Assembly (NCBI GenBank): GCA_028994555.1
Contig: JARDVN010000001.1
Location: 3,658,001 to 3,722,000, forward strand
DNA: 64,000 bases
Reading direction: 5' to 3'
DNA from: Citrobacter amalonaticus
Lineage (GTDB): Bacteria; Pseudomonadota; Gammaproteobacteria; Enterobacterales; Enterobacteriaceae
Shown: positions 33,023-41,946 of the stretch, piece by piece
How positions within the stretch are numbered: position 1 is the first letter of the stretch
How the letters are laid out: each line of letters opens with the position of its first letter
Translations under genes and position numbers: made by a program
Notes under the pieces: model-generated
The model's database searches: none
The model's input: the letters and a program-made list of their open reading frames with translations, nothing else
What the model was told of the DNA's origin: nothing

Positions 33023-34217
33023 ATGACAACATTACTCAACCCCTACTTTGGTGAATTCGGTGGCATGTACGTGCCGCAGATCCTGATGCCAGCTCTGCAT
33101 CAACTGGAAGACGCATTTGTCAGCGCGCAAAAAAGATCCCGAATTTCAGGCCCAGTTTACCGATCTGCTGAAGAACTACGCGGGACGTCCCACTGCGCTG
33201 ACGAAATGTCAGAACATCACCGCCGGAACCCGCACCACACTGTACCTGAAGCGTGAAGATTTGCTGCACGGCGGCGCACATAAAACCAACCAGGTGTTAG
33301 GTCAGGCATTGCTGGCAAAACGCATGGGTAAAACCGAGATTATTGCCGAAACTGGCGCAGGTCAGCACGGTGTCGCCTCTGCGCTCGCCAGCGCCCTGCT
33401 CGGCCTGAAATGCCGTATCTATATGGGCGCAAAAGACGTTGAGCGCCAGTCGCCGAACGTCTTTCGTATGCGCCTGATGGGCGCGGAAGTGATTCCGGTG
33501 TATAGCGGCTCTGCCACGCTGAAGGATGCCTGTAACGAGGCGCTGCGCGACTGGTCTGGCAGTTACGACACCGCGCACTATATGCTCGGCACCGCTGCTG
33601 GCCCGCATCCCTTCCCGACCATCGTACGTGAATTCCAGCGCATGATTGGCGAAGAGACCAAAGCGCAAATCCTCGAAAAAGAGGGTCGCCTGCCGGATGC
33701 GGTTCTCGCCTGCGTGGGCGGCGGTTCCAACGCCATCGGGATGTTTGCCGATTTCATTAATGAGCCAGACGTGGGGTTGATTGGCGTGGAGCCGGGTGGT
33801 CACGGAATCGAATCCGGAGAACACGGTGCACCGCTGAAGCACGGCCGCGTCGGGATCTATTTCGGCATGAAAGCGCCGATGATGCAGACTGACGAGGGCC
33901 AGATTGAGGAGTCGTACTCCATTTCAGCGGGTCTGGACTTCCCGTCTGTCGGGCCGCAGCATGCGTATCTTAACAGCATCGGCCGCGCCGACTACGTGTC
34001 GATCACCGATGACGAAGCGCTGGACGCCTTTAAAACACTCTGCCTGCACGAAGGCATTATTCCCGCACTCGAATCGTCACACGCCCTGGCCCACGCGCTG
34101 AAAATGATGCGCGAGAATCCGGATAAAGAGCAACTGTTGGTGGTTAACCTTTCCGGTCGCGGCGACAAAGACATTTTCACGGTACACGATATTCTGAAAG
34201 CGCGAGGGGAAATCTGA
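33023..34217 (+). CDS. trpB: Tryptophan synthase beta chain TrpB (frameshifted near start)
   Basis: A PLP enzyme joining indole and serine. The PLP lysine is in [14 protein letters not shown] near residue 87, with the phosphate-binding GGGSNA. The A-run 33129-33134 has six bases where five are needed (SAQKDPEFQ). Repair gives 397 residues from ATG 33023, the normal length. AAGGAAAAGG precedes the start. The stop overlaps the trpA ATG, supporting one-to-one synthesis of the alpha2beta2 complex. Confidence 0.95.
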
Positions 34218-35023
34218 TGGAACGCTATGAAAGCCTGTTTGCACAACTGAACGATCGCAAGGAAGGTGCTTTTGTCCCCTTCGTGACGCTTGGCGACCCT
34301 GGCGTTGAGCAATCGCTAAAAATTATCGATGCCCTGGTTGAGGCGGGTGCGGATGCGCTGGAGTTAGGGATCCCGTTCTCCGATCCGCTCGCTGATGGCC
34401 CGACCATTCAGAGCGCCACGCTGCGCGCATTTGCCGCTGGCGTCACGCCGACCCGCTGTTTTGAAATGCTGGCTGCGATTCGCCAGAAGCATCCAACCAT
34501 TCCGATTGGTCTGCTGATGTACGCGAATCTGGTGTTCAGCAAAGGTATTGACGCGTTTTATGCCAAATGTGCCGAGGTCGGCGTGGATTCGGTTCTGGTC
34601 GCCGACGTGCCGGTGGAAGAGTCTGCGCCATTCCGTCAGGCGGCGCTGCGCCACAATATTGCGCCGATCTTCATCTGCCCGCCCAATGCCGATGATGACC
34701 TGCTGCGCCAGATCGCCTCTTATGGCCGGGGATATACTTATCTGCTGTCTCGCGCCGGGGTGACGGGCGCAGAAAACCGCGCCGCGCTGCCGCTGCATCA
34801 TCTGGTAGAGAAGTTGAAAGAGTACAACGCAGCGCCTGCTTTGCAGGGGTTTGGCATCTCGGCACCGGAGCAGGTATCTGCCGCCATTGACGCCGGAGCC
34901 GCTGGCGCGATCTCCGGTTCAGCAATCGTCAAAATCATTGAGAAGAATGTTGAGCAGCCTGAACAGATGCTCGCGGAACTGAAGGCATTCGTCAGCGGGT
35001 TAAAAGCCGCTACCCGCCGGTAA
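34217..35023 (+). CDS. trpA: Tryptophan synthase alpha chain TrpA
   Basis: 268 residues, the standard length. It cleaves indole-3-glycerol phosphate and channels indole to TrpB. The catalytic Glu is in [15 protein letters not shown] (near residue 49), with Asp60 in the same segment, and phosphate-binding GFGISAPEQ. The last gene of the trp operon; a long hairpin follows. Intact. Confidence 0.98.
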   Translation: MERYESLFAQLNDRKEGAFVPFVTLGDPGVEQSLKIIDALVEAGADALELGIPFSDPLADGPTIQSATLRAFAAGVTPTRCFEMLAAIRQKHPTIPIGLLMYANLVFSKGIDAFYAKCAEVGVDSVLVADVPVEESAPFRQAALRHNIAPIFICPPNADDDLLRQIASYGRGYTYLLSRAGVTGAENRAALPLHHLVEKLKEYNAAPALQGFGISAPEQVSAAIDAGAAGAISGSAIVKIIEKNVEQPEQMLAELKAFVSGLKAATRR

Positions 35024-35028
35024 TGCCC

Positions 35029-35065
35029 AAAGACCGCCAGAACCTCACTGGCGGTCTTTGCTTTT
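35029..35065. terminator. trp operon terminator, overlapping the end of the convergent gene
   Basis: AAAGACCGCCAG and CTGGCGGTCTTT form a twelve-base-pair stem with a seven-base loop, then a T-rich stretch. The stop codon of the convergent diguanylate cyclase gene lies inside the loop, so the hairpin probably serves both genes. Confidence 0.85.
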
Positions 35066-36525
35066 GATATTCTTCATTTTGTACATCTCGCCATCCGCAT
35101 ACTGAATGGCATTATCAATTCCCTCAGTCACTTCAGCTACGCCCCAGGAGATGGAGAGCGGTACCCGCGTGTCCCGAACAACAAACTGATACTCATTGAT
35201 TTGCTGGGCGATACGTTCCGCGATGGCGACCGCATCGCTCGTTTTCGCCTTATACAGCACAATCACGAACTCATCTCCCCCCGGTGCGAATCACCAGATC
35301 GTCGCTGGTCCGGGTGTTTGACAACATCCTGTTCGCGATGATCTGTAGCGCTCTGTCGCCAGCAACGTGCCCCCATGTATCGTTAATCGCTTTGAATTTA
35401 TTGCAGTCCACCAGCACCACCGAACTGTTCGAGAGATCCCGTCGCTTAATGATGTCGAGAATTTTTCGGTTAAAGCAGCCCGTTAACGAGTCGATGTAGA
35501 TTTTCAGATCGCTCTCATTTAGCCAGGATCTTAATCCCATCATGATCAGCACAAAGAAGAACGGCGCCATCAGGATCAGGAGTCCCGCCTGGGTATCATG
35601 CATCGCAAACCCGCTAAGCGAGATGGCGTAGTGAATGACATACTTTTCAGAAAGCACCTTAAAGGCGATTTCCGGACGCTCCTTACACTCCCCCCACAAG
35701 CAAAGCGACTGCTGATTGAGAGTATTCACCAGCGAAACGTTCAGCCCGTGTGGCACCTGCCGGTCAAAGGCATCGCGTAATGCCTGCTGAAGTTCCGGCT
35801 TAGCATGATCGTAAACCAGATAGCCCAGGATATGGTCGGAAATCTCAGTACCCGAGAGGTCATAAATGTAGCTCACGACGCTAAAGGCTTTCTCATCCGT
35901 AATTTTGTCGTTATAGAAATCCGTGGAGCTTAAGGCTTTCGTTTTGACGCTTTTTTCCAACAGGCGGGTATAAAAATCGACGGGTGGTAAAAAAGAAGTT
36001 CGAGATATTTTGCGCCATTTCCGAGGTGCGATAATTAAACGCTTTGGCGTCTGCAGGGGTAAACCAGTAAAAATAGCTCGCATCATCGGCAATGATATAG
36101 CGATGGGCATCGAAATTACCGGGATTGAGCGCATTCACTCTGCTACGAATAAACTCAGCGCCGGCAAACATGCACAGCGCGTCCAACGTTGGCTTTCGCG
36201 CGACCATCGCCCCGGATGCGGAATGAATGCGTTTGCTGTCAGCGTTGATTCCCCAGACCCTCCCCCGGGGAAGAAACAGTGACATGGCACCACACTGATC
36301 GGCAGCTTTAATCTGCCGGTAACGCACGCCGGTGGCGTCCGCAATCATTTCATTATCATTAAAGATATCCAGCATCCGCGTTTGCAGGCGGTTCATCCCT
36401 TCATTGACTGCAGCCAGTCGCTGCTCATAGATAATAAACAGGAAAAGTGATGTAAAGAGCAGCGTGATTAGCGCTGAAATAATAAGTGCCTGTCTGTTTC
36501 TTAAACTGTCCTGCACGATTTTCAC
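35045..36525 (-). CDS. Membrane diguanylate cyclase with periplasmic sensor region (two frameshifts)
   Basis: Not part of the E. coli trp neighbourhood. After repair of an A6 at 35989-35994 and a C6 at 35277-35282 (each one base too long) the frame encodes 492 residues. Helix 1 lies at about 13-33, a large periplasmic region at about 34-310 has four cysteines (78, 118, 275, 280), helix 2 is at about 311-332, and the C-terminal GGDEF domain has a full GGDEF at 415-419. It should make c-di-GMP in response to an external signal. The Arg of the usual inhibitory RxxD site is not in register (Thr at -9). The periplasmic fold is unrecognised. Confidence 0.85.
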
Positions 36526-37104
36526 TAAGGCACCCTGAGCATCAACACGCTGTTAAACTACGTTATTCGATTTTAAGAACGCAGTACAGGTCCCAGGGGA
36601 GAATCTCACCCTTCTGTCAGACTACTTGTGGGTAGAACCTCCCTGCCACAAATTATTTTAGTCTATCTACGCCGCTTTACGTGATGCGCCATCACTCAGC
36701 GCCAGCCCGTCATCAGGCTGAAAACGTGGTTTTAGTGCTAGCGTCTTCAGGGTTGTAGCCCGAATCTGCGACCAGGAATATTCTTAAAGAGACAGTCTCA
36801 TGATTATTTACCATGTCAAACCATCTCTACAAACGTAAATTTATGTCAATCACATTAACAATATTAATATAACCACACATTATGATACCCTGAGTTATTA
36901 ATAGAAAAGCGAACTATAAGGCGTTAAGTCGCTCATTTCTAAAGAGCTGCATTATTATTTCGGATGACTGCGCCACATTATATTTTCCCCACGTGACAAA
37001 TCCGTAACAATTTGACTATCCCGGGATAGCGACTAATTTTAGAAAGGTACCGACACCGGTCACAAATTAACATTTATGGTTACCAACGAAACAGGAGAAA
37101 TAAC
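36526..37104. promoter_or_regulatory. AT-rich divergent region upstream of yciG and the cyclase
   Basis: 579 bases without a plausible gene, strongly AT-rich from about 36780 to 37060. It must hold the promoters of the diguanylate cyclase (minus) and the yciG operon (plus). In Salmonella the latter depends on RpoS and is silenced by H-NS, which fits the base composition. ACAGGAGAAATAAC is the yciG ribosome site. I could not assign hexamers with confidence. Confidence 0.4.
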
Positions 37105-37288
37105 ATGGCCGAACATCGTGGTGGTTCTGGAAATTTCGCCGAGAATCGTGAGAAAGCATCAGAAGCGGGCCGTAAAGGTGGGCAACATAGCGGCGGTAAT
37201 TTTAAAAACGATCCGCAACGCGCTTCGGAAGCTGGTAAAAAAAGGCGGCCAAAACAGCCGTGGCGGAAATAAATCCGATAAATCGTAG
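37105..37288 (+). CDS. yciG: YciG, KGG-repeat stress protein (frameshifted)
   Basis: About 60 residues after repair. It consists of repeated KGG/stress-induced motifs: KASEAGRKGGQHSGGNF and a second copy ASEAGKKGGQ. The A-run 37237-37243 has seven bases where six are needed. As written the last 20 residues are replaced. E. coli YciG (59) is linked to motility and stationary-phase stress. It is the first gene of a yciG-yciF-yciE-katN cluster. Confidence 0.9.
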
Positions 37289-37328
37289 TCATCTTTTTTT
37301 ATATAATTTTTAAGATTTATCGTTAACG

Positions 37329-37350
37329 CTGCGAGTCTTTCGACTCGCAG
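37329..37350 (+). other. Hairpin between yciG and yciF
   Basis: CTGCGAGTC, four-base loop, GACTCGCAG: a nine-pair perfect stem with no T-run, 23 bases before the yciF ATG. It could mark an mRNA processing or stability point that sets yciG apart from yciFE. Confidence 0.5.
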
Positions 37351-37372
37351 TATCATCCCCAGGAGAATAGAG

Positions 37373-37873
37373 ATGAATATTAAAACTGTTGAAGATGTTT
37401 TTATCCACCTGCTTTCAGACACCTACAGCGCAGAAAAACAATTGACCCGGGCTTTATCGAAATTAGCCAGGGCCGCCTCCAGTGAAAAATTAAGCCAGGC
37501 ATTTCAGTCCCACCTTGAAGAGACACAGGGGCAAATTGAACGTATTGATCAGATCGTTGAATCTGAAGCGGGTATTAAAGTGAAACGGATGAAGTGCGTG
37601 GCGATGGAAGGCCTAATCGAAGAAGCCAACGAGGTTATTGAGAGCACCGAGAAAAATGAAGTGCGTGACGCTGCGCTTATTGCCGCCGCACAGAAAGTTG
37701 AACACTATGAGATCGCCAGCTACGGCACCCTTGCCACTCTCGCAGAGCAACTGGGCTATCGCAAAGCAGTTAAACTGCTGAATGAAACCCTGGAAGAAGA
37801 GAAAGCAACTGATATTAAACTGACCGATTTAGCCATCGGTAACGTTAATCAAAAAGCGCAAAATAAATCCTGA
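37373..37873 (+). CDS. yciF: YciF, ferritin-like DUF892 protein
   Basis: 166 residues, the E. coli length. A four-helix ferritin-like protein with the family's metal-binding Glu/His positions (TYSAEKQLTRAL, HLEETQGQIERID, KVEHYEIASYG, NETLEEEKATD). The structure of E. coli YciF is ferritin-like, but the reaction is unknown. CCCAGGAGAATAG is a strong ribosome site. Paralogue of the next gene. Confidence 0.95.
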   Translation: MNIKTVEDVFIHLLSDTYSAEKQLTRALSKLARAASSEKLSQAFQSHLEETQGQIERIDQIVESEAGIKVKRMKCVAMEGLIEEANEVIESTEKNEVRDAALIAAAQKVEHYEIASYGTLATLAEQLGYRKAVKLLNETLEEEKATDIKLTDLAIGNVNQKAQNKS

Positions 37874-37937
37874 ATTATTTTTATCCCGGTTATTAAATCT
37901 CCGCGTTTAATTAAGTTATTCCCAGAGGACATTACCA

Positions 37938-38444
37938 ATGAATGCTATCGAACATTATCATGACTGGCTTCGTGACGCCCATGCTATGGAAAAACAAGCT
38001 GAGTCAATGCTGGAATCCATGGCAGGTCGTATTGATAACTATCCAGATCTACGATCGAGAATTGAGCAACATATTAGCGAAACCAAACATCAAATTACGA
38101 TTCTGGAAGAGATCCTCGACCGCAATAATATATCACGCTCTGTCATTAAAGATTCCATGAGTAAAATGGCGGCGCTCGGCCAATCCATTGGCGGTATATT
38201 CCCGTCGGATGAGATCGTAAAAGGTTCAATTAGTGGATATGTTTTTGAACAATTCGAAATTGCCTGCTATACCTCCCTGCTTGCTGCGGCACAAAAAGCA
38301 GGCGATACCGCCTCAATTCCGGCTATTGAATCTATTCTTAATGAAGAGAAACAAATGGCTGACTGGCTGATTAAGCACATTCCGCAGACGACGGAACAAT
38401 TTTTACTGCGCTCGGAAACTGACGGCGTAGAAGCCAAAAAATAA
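37938..38444 (+). CDS. yciE: YciE, ferritin-like DUF892 protein
   Basis: 168 residues, the E. coli length. It shares the four-helix DUF892 plan with YciF: DAHAMEKQAESML, HISETKHQITILEEI, FEQFEIACYTSL and ESILNEEKQMADWL carry the acidic and His residues of a di-metal site. It is probably co-transcribed with yciF and katN, and cooperates in oxidative or envelope stress. Confidence 0.95.
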   Translation: MNAIEHYHDWLRDAHAMEKQAESMLESMAGRIDNYPDLRSRIEQHISETKHQITILEEILDRNNISRSVIKDSMSKMAALGQSIGGIFPSDEIVKGSISGYVFEQFEIACYTSLLAAAQKAGDTASIPAIESILNEEKQMADWLIKHIPQTTEQFLLRSETDGVEAKK

Positions 38445-38464
38445 CAAATACATCAGGAGGCATA

Positions 38465-39344
38465 ATGTTTCGACACGTTAAGCAACTTCAATATACGGTG
38501 CGAGTCAGCGAGCCTAACCCTGGTTTAGCGAATCTTTTGCTGGAACAATTTGGCGGCCCTCAGGGCGAACTGGCTGCGGCATGTCGTTACTTCACTCAGG
38601 GCCTGGGTGATGATGATGCAGGACGCAAAGAGATGCTAATGGATATTGCAACCGAAGAACTGAGTCACCTGGAAATTATCGGTTCCCTTGTCGGGATGCT
38701 GAATAAAGGGGCCAAAGGCGCATTGGCCGAGGGGACGGAAAATGAAGCCGAACTCTATCGATCCTTAACGGAAAATGGCAATGACAGCCATATCACCTCG
38801 CTGCTGTATGGCGGCGGTCCGGCCCTCACTAACTCCGCCGGTGTGCCCTGGACCGCGGCGTATATCGATACGATTGGCGAAGTGACAGCCGATTTACGCT
38901 CTAATATCGCAGCTGAAGCACGCGCTAAAATCATCTACGAACGCCTGATCAACGTGACGGACGATCCCGGCGTTAAGGATGCGCTGGCCTTTTTTGATGA
39001 CGCGCGAAGCGGCACACCAGCTCTCCTTTGAAAAAGCGCTCTACTCTATTCGTAATAACTTCCCGCCGGGCAAACTGCCGCCGGTCGAGCAATACACGAA
39101 TGTGTATTACAACATGTCGCAGGGCGACGATCCGCGTGGAAGCTGGAACAGCGATGACTATTTCGATTACGTTGCCGATCCACAGCCTGCAGTGGATGGC
39201 GGAGATGGTCTGGCGACCGTCAAACTGACCAAAGAGCAACAGGCTATGGTCAAAGCCATGGCGAAAAGAACCCAGTCCGATCCGAAGGTAGACCCGTTAA
39301 CCGGCGCTGAGCTGGGCGATGGCGAACCAAAGGAAAAAGCATAA
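38465..39344 (+). CDS. katN: KatN, non-haem manganese catalase (frameshifted)
   Basis: 292 residues after repair. It dismutates hydrogen peroxide with a dimanganese centre. Di-metal motifs: EQFGGPQGELAAACRYF, TEELSHLEI, EARAKIIYERL and the downstream TREAAHQLSFEKAL. The T-run 38990-38995 has six bases where five are needed (ALAFLMTREAAHQ). As written the protein ends at 39031, before the last His ligand. Found after yciE in Salmonella (RpoS-dependent katN), absent from E. coli K-12. AGGAGGC precedes the ATG. Confidence 0.92.
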
Positions 39345-39384
39345 GCAGGAGCAACGATAAAACCGTGTGTGTCATGTCCCTGTT

Positions 39385-39412
39385 GACCCCGTAAATACGG
39401 GGTCTTTTTTTT
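39385..39412. terminator. Terminator between katN and ompW
   Basis: GACCCCG, TAAATA loop, CGGGGTC and eight Ts after katN. It lies between convergent genes. Confidence 0.85.
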
Positions 39413-39419
39413 AGGCCAA

Positions 39420-40073
39420 TCAGAAACGGTAACCGGCAGAGAACATAAATACCCACGGGTCGAGGCGGATGTTGTCGTTGTAACGACCTTCCGGCAGCAC
39501 GGCGCCGTTGGATTTATATTTGGCTTCGGTATCAATATCCATGTACCACACTGACATGTTGATCAGCCAGTCGCGGTTGATGAGATAATCCAGACCGACT
39601 TGCCCTGCCACACCCCACGAGTCTTTCAGGCTGAGATCGGACAGCCCTGCATTCTGACCGTCATCATTGAATTTCGTGTCGAAAAAGGTGGTGTAGTTAA
39701 CGCCTGCGCCAATATAAGGACGCAGCTTGCTGCTGGAATCACCGAAATACCACTGCGCCATCAGGGTTGGCGGCAGATGATGAACGGTGGCGATGTCACC
39801 GGTCGCCTGCGTACCCACCTTATGGCGGAATGGCGTTGCCGCCAGCAGTTCAACACCAATATTATCGGTCGCCATATAAGTGAAGGTCAGACCTAACTGC
39901 GTGTTGTTACTGACATTAAAGCCGCCTAAATGGCCTAACGTGCCGTCTGCACCTTCCGAAGGTCTTACTGTCGCCGAGCCTGCACGAATAAAGAACTCGC
40001 CCGCTTCATGCGCATAAACGCTGCCAGAGAGGAGAGTACTTACTGCCAATGCCGCCACTGTTAACTTTTTCAT
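39420..40073 (-). CDS. ompW: OmpW, outer-membrane beta-barrel protein
   Basis: 217 residues. A signal peptide ending VYA-HEAGEF (about residue 21) precedes an eight-stranded barrel of alternating hydrophobic residues ending in the C-terminal Phe typical of outer-membrane proteins (FMFSAGYRF). It has a small hydrophobic channel and acts as the colicin S4 receptor in E. coli. Control by FNR is expected; see the site at 40177. Confidence 0.96.
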   Translation of the reverse strand: MKKLTVAALAVSTLLSGSVYAHEAGEFFIRAGSATVRPSEGADGTLGHLGGFNVSNNTQLGLTFTYMATDNIGVELLAATPFRHKVGTQATGDIATVHHLPPTLMAQWYFGDSSSKLRPYIGAGVNYTTFFDTKFNDDGQNAGLSDLSLKDSWGVAGQVGLDYLINRDWLINMSVWYMDIDTEAKYKSNGAVLPEGRYNDNIRLDPWVFMFSAGYRF

Positions 40074-40176
40074 ATCCGCTCCATCGTTATGGTTATAAAT
40101 GCGTCACGAATATACCTACATTGAAGTAATAAGTGATCTAACCTGGATCACATTAAGCGGCGTAATTTAACATTTA

Positions 40177-40190
40177 TTGATCCAGATTAA
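40177..40190. promoter_or_regulatory. Candidate FNR site upstream of ompW
   Basis: TTGATCCAGATTAA differs at one position from the FNR consensus TTGATNNNNATCAA and lies about 105 bases before the ompW ATG. ompW is FNR-activated in E. coli. The rest of the 358-base ompW-yciC gap (40074-40431) shows no gene. Confidence 0.45.
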
Positions 40191-40431
40191 GTTAGAAGTG
40201 GCATTCAAAATCCTGGTTATCCTTGTTCAGATCAATTTTGCAATATTCCCCTTCTGAAAGTATTTTCGTCATTTTTGTGATGGCAACGCCATCGCGCTGT
40301 GGATTTGTTGTTCAAATTACTCTGACTTTACAAAGATATGCTTTTCCATACACCCCTTGATGCTGCCACTGCGCAGTTATCCAGGGTACAATTGCACGCT
40401 TAACAACACCTGCAGAACTCAAGGAGAGTGC

Positions 40432-41175
40432 ATGTCTATCACGGCGAAATCCGTATACCGTGACACCGGGAATTTTTTCCGTAATCAATTTTTAACCATC
40501 CTGCTGATCTCGCTGCTGTGCGCGTTCATTACGGTGGTATTAGGGCATGCCTTCTCACCCAGTGATGCGCAGATTGCACAGTTGAGCGAAGGGGATCATC
40601 TTGCGGGAAGTGTGGGCTTGTTCGAGCTGGTGCAAAACATGACGCCGGAGCAGCAGCAGATCCTGTTGCGCGCCTCAGCGGCCTCAACGTTTTCTGGTCT
40701 GATCGGTAACGCGGTGATGGCTGGTGGCGTGCTGCTGATGATTCAGTTAATTTCAGCCGGTCATCGCGTTAGCGCCCTGCGCGCGATTGGTGCCAGTGCA
40801 CCGATTCTGCCACGCCTTTTCATCCTGATTTTGCTGACAACCCTGTTGGTGCAGCTTGGAATTATGCTGGTGGTCGTACCCGGAATTCTGTTAGCTATCC
40901 TGCTGGCGCTGGCGCCGATTATGCTGGTGCAGGATAAAATGGGAGTATTCGCCGCCATGCGCAACAGTATGCGTCTTGCGTGGTCTAATATGCGACTGGT
41001 CGCCCCGGCGGTGATGGGCTGGCTGCTGGCAAAAACACTACTGTTGCTGTTTGCCTCCAGCTTTGCTGCATTCGATCCTAACGTTGGCGCCGTTATCGCG
41101 AATACGTTGAGCAATCTGATCTCCGCCGTATTGCTCATTTACCTGTTCCGTCTGTATATGTTGATTCGCCAATAA
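40432..41175 (+). CDS. yciC: YciC, UPF0259-family inner-membrane protein
   Basis: 247 residues from ATG 40432 ([16 protein letters not shown]), the E. coli length. About six hydrophobic helices (starting [18 protein letters not shown]) indicate a polytopic inner-membrane protein. CAAGGAGAG precedes the start. Function unknown; conserved with ispZ (yciB) downstream in enterics. Confidence 0.93.
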   Translation: MSITAKSVYRDTGNFFRNQFLTILLISLLCAFITVVLGHAFSPSDAQIAQLSEGDHLAGSVGLFELVQNMTPEQQQILLRASAASTFSGLIGNAVMAGGVLLMIQLISAGHRVSALRAIGASAPILPRLFILILLTTLLVQLGIMLVVVPGILLAILLALAPIMLVQDKMGVFAAMRNSMRLAWSNMRLVAPAVMGWLLAKTLLLLFASSFAAFDPNVGAVIANTLSNLISAVLLIYLFRLYMLIRQ

Positions 41176-41230
41176 CCCTGTCTGCGTCGCCGGCAGAAAT
41201 GCCCGACGCGTTTGATTACGGAATCGAAGA

Positions 41231-41770
41231 ATGAAGCAGTTTCTTGATTTTTTACCGCTGGTTGTCTTCTTTGTCTTTTACAAAGTGTATGACATCTATG
41301 CGGCCACCTCGGCGCTCATTGTCGCAACCGCTATCGTGCTCATCTACAGTTGGGTTCGCTATCGCAAAGTTGAGAAAATGGCGCTGATCACCTTTGTACT
41401 GGTTGCCGTGTTCGGCGGGTTGACCCTCTTCTTCCATAACGATGAATTTATTAAGTGGAAAGTGACCGTAATTTACGGTCTGTTCGCCAGTGCGTTACTG
41501 GTAAGCCAGTGGATCATGAAAAAACCCCTGATCCAGCGCATGCTGGGTAAAGAACTGACGCTACCGCAACCGGTCTGGTCGAAGCTCAACCTCGCGTGGG
41601 CCATCTTCTTTATTCTGTGTGGGCTTGCCAATATCTACATCGCCTTCTGGCTGCCGCAAAACATCTGGGTGAACTTTAAGGTATTCGGCCTCACCGCGTT
41701 GACGCTGATCTTTACCCTGCTGAGTGGCGTCTATATCTATCGTCATCTCCCGCAAGAAGATAAATCGTAA
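41231..41770 (+). CDS. yciB: IspZ/YciB, inner-membrane intracellular septation protein
   Basis: 179 residues, the E. coli length, with five or six membrane helices ([20 protein letters not shown]..., [40 protein letters not shown]). Needed for normal septation in Shigella and for envelope integrity with DcrB in E. coli. Immediately downstream of yciC (about 55 bases). A clear terminator follows. Confidence 0.94.
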   Translation: MKQFLDFLPLVVFFVFYKVYDIYAATSALIVATAIVLIYSWVRYRKVEKMALITFVLVAVFGGLTLFFHNDEFIKWKVTVIYGLFASALLVSQWIMKKPLIQRMLGKELTLPQPVWSKLNLAWAIFFILCGLANIYIAFWLPQNIWVNFKVFGLTALTLIFTLLSGVYIYRHLPQEDKS

Positions 41771-41780
41771 ACATCCACCA

Positions 41781-41805
41781 AACCAGGCCAACCGGCCTGG
41801 TTTTG
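41781..41805 (+). terminator. Terminator after yciB
   Basis: AACCAGGCC, AACC loop, GGCCTGGTT then TT: nine-pair stem ending before the Fur box of the next gene. Confidence 0.8.
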
Positions 41806-41886
41806 CTTTCTGCACAATCCCTGCCATTCCAGCCATAAATTGCATGAATCATGAAGATATTGTGGAGATTGCCTTCACAATATTGT

Positions 41887-41905
41887 AATGAGAATAATTA
41901 TCATT
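41887..41905. promoter_or_regulatory. Fur box upstream of the FepA-like receptor
   Basis: AATGAGAATAATTATCATT is a strong match to the 19-bp Fur box (GATAATGATAATCATTATC), 41 bases before the receptor ATG. It predicts iron-repressed expression. Confidence 0.8.
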
Positions 41906-41946
41906 GATATTCCGTATCGCGTTTTTAACAATAGGGATGTCAGTTG

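Noticed and set aside
35045..36525. Reading the cyclase as three separate small genes
   Set aside because: The fragments join without gap into one GGDEF protein when one base is removed from each of two homopolymers.
36661..36730. REP-like element upstream of yciG
   Set aside because: CATCAGGCTG and nearby GC-rich bases only loosely resemble the REP consensus, and the second arm does not pair.
41944..41946. TTG at 41944 as the receptor start
   Set aside because: The next codon is ATG with a better distance to AGGGAT, so the ATG at 41947 is preferred.
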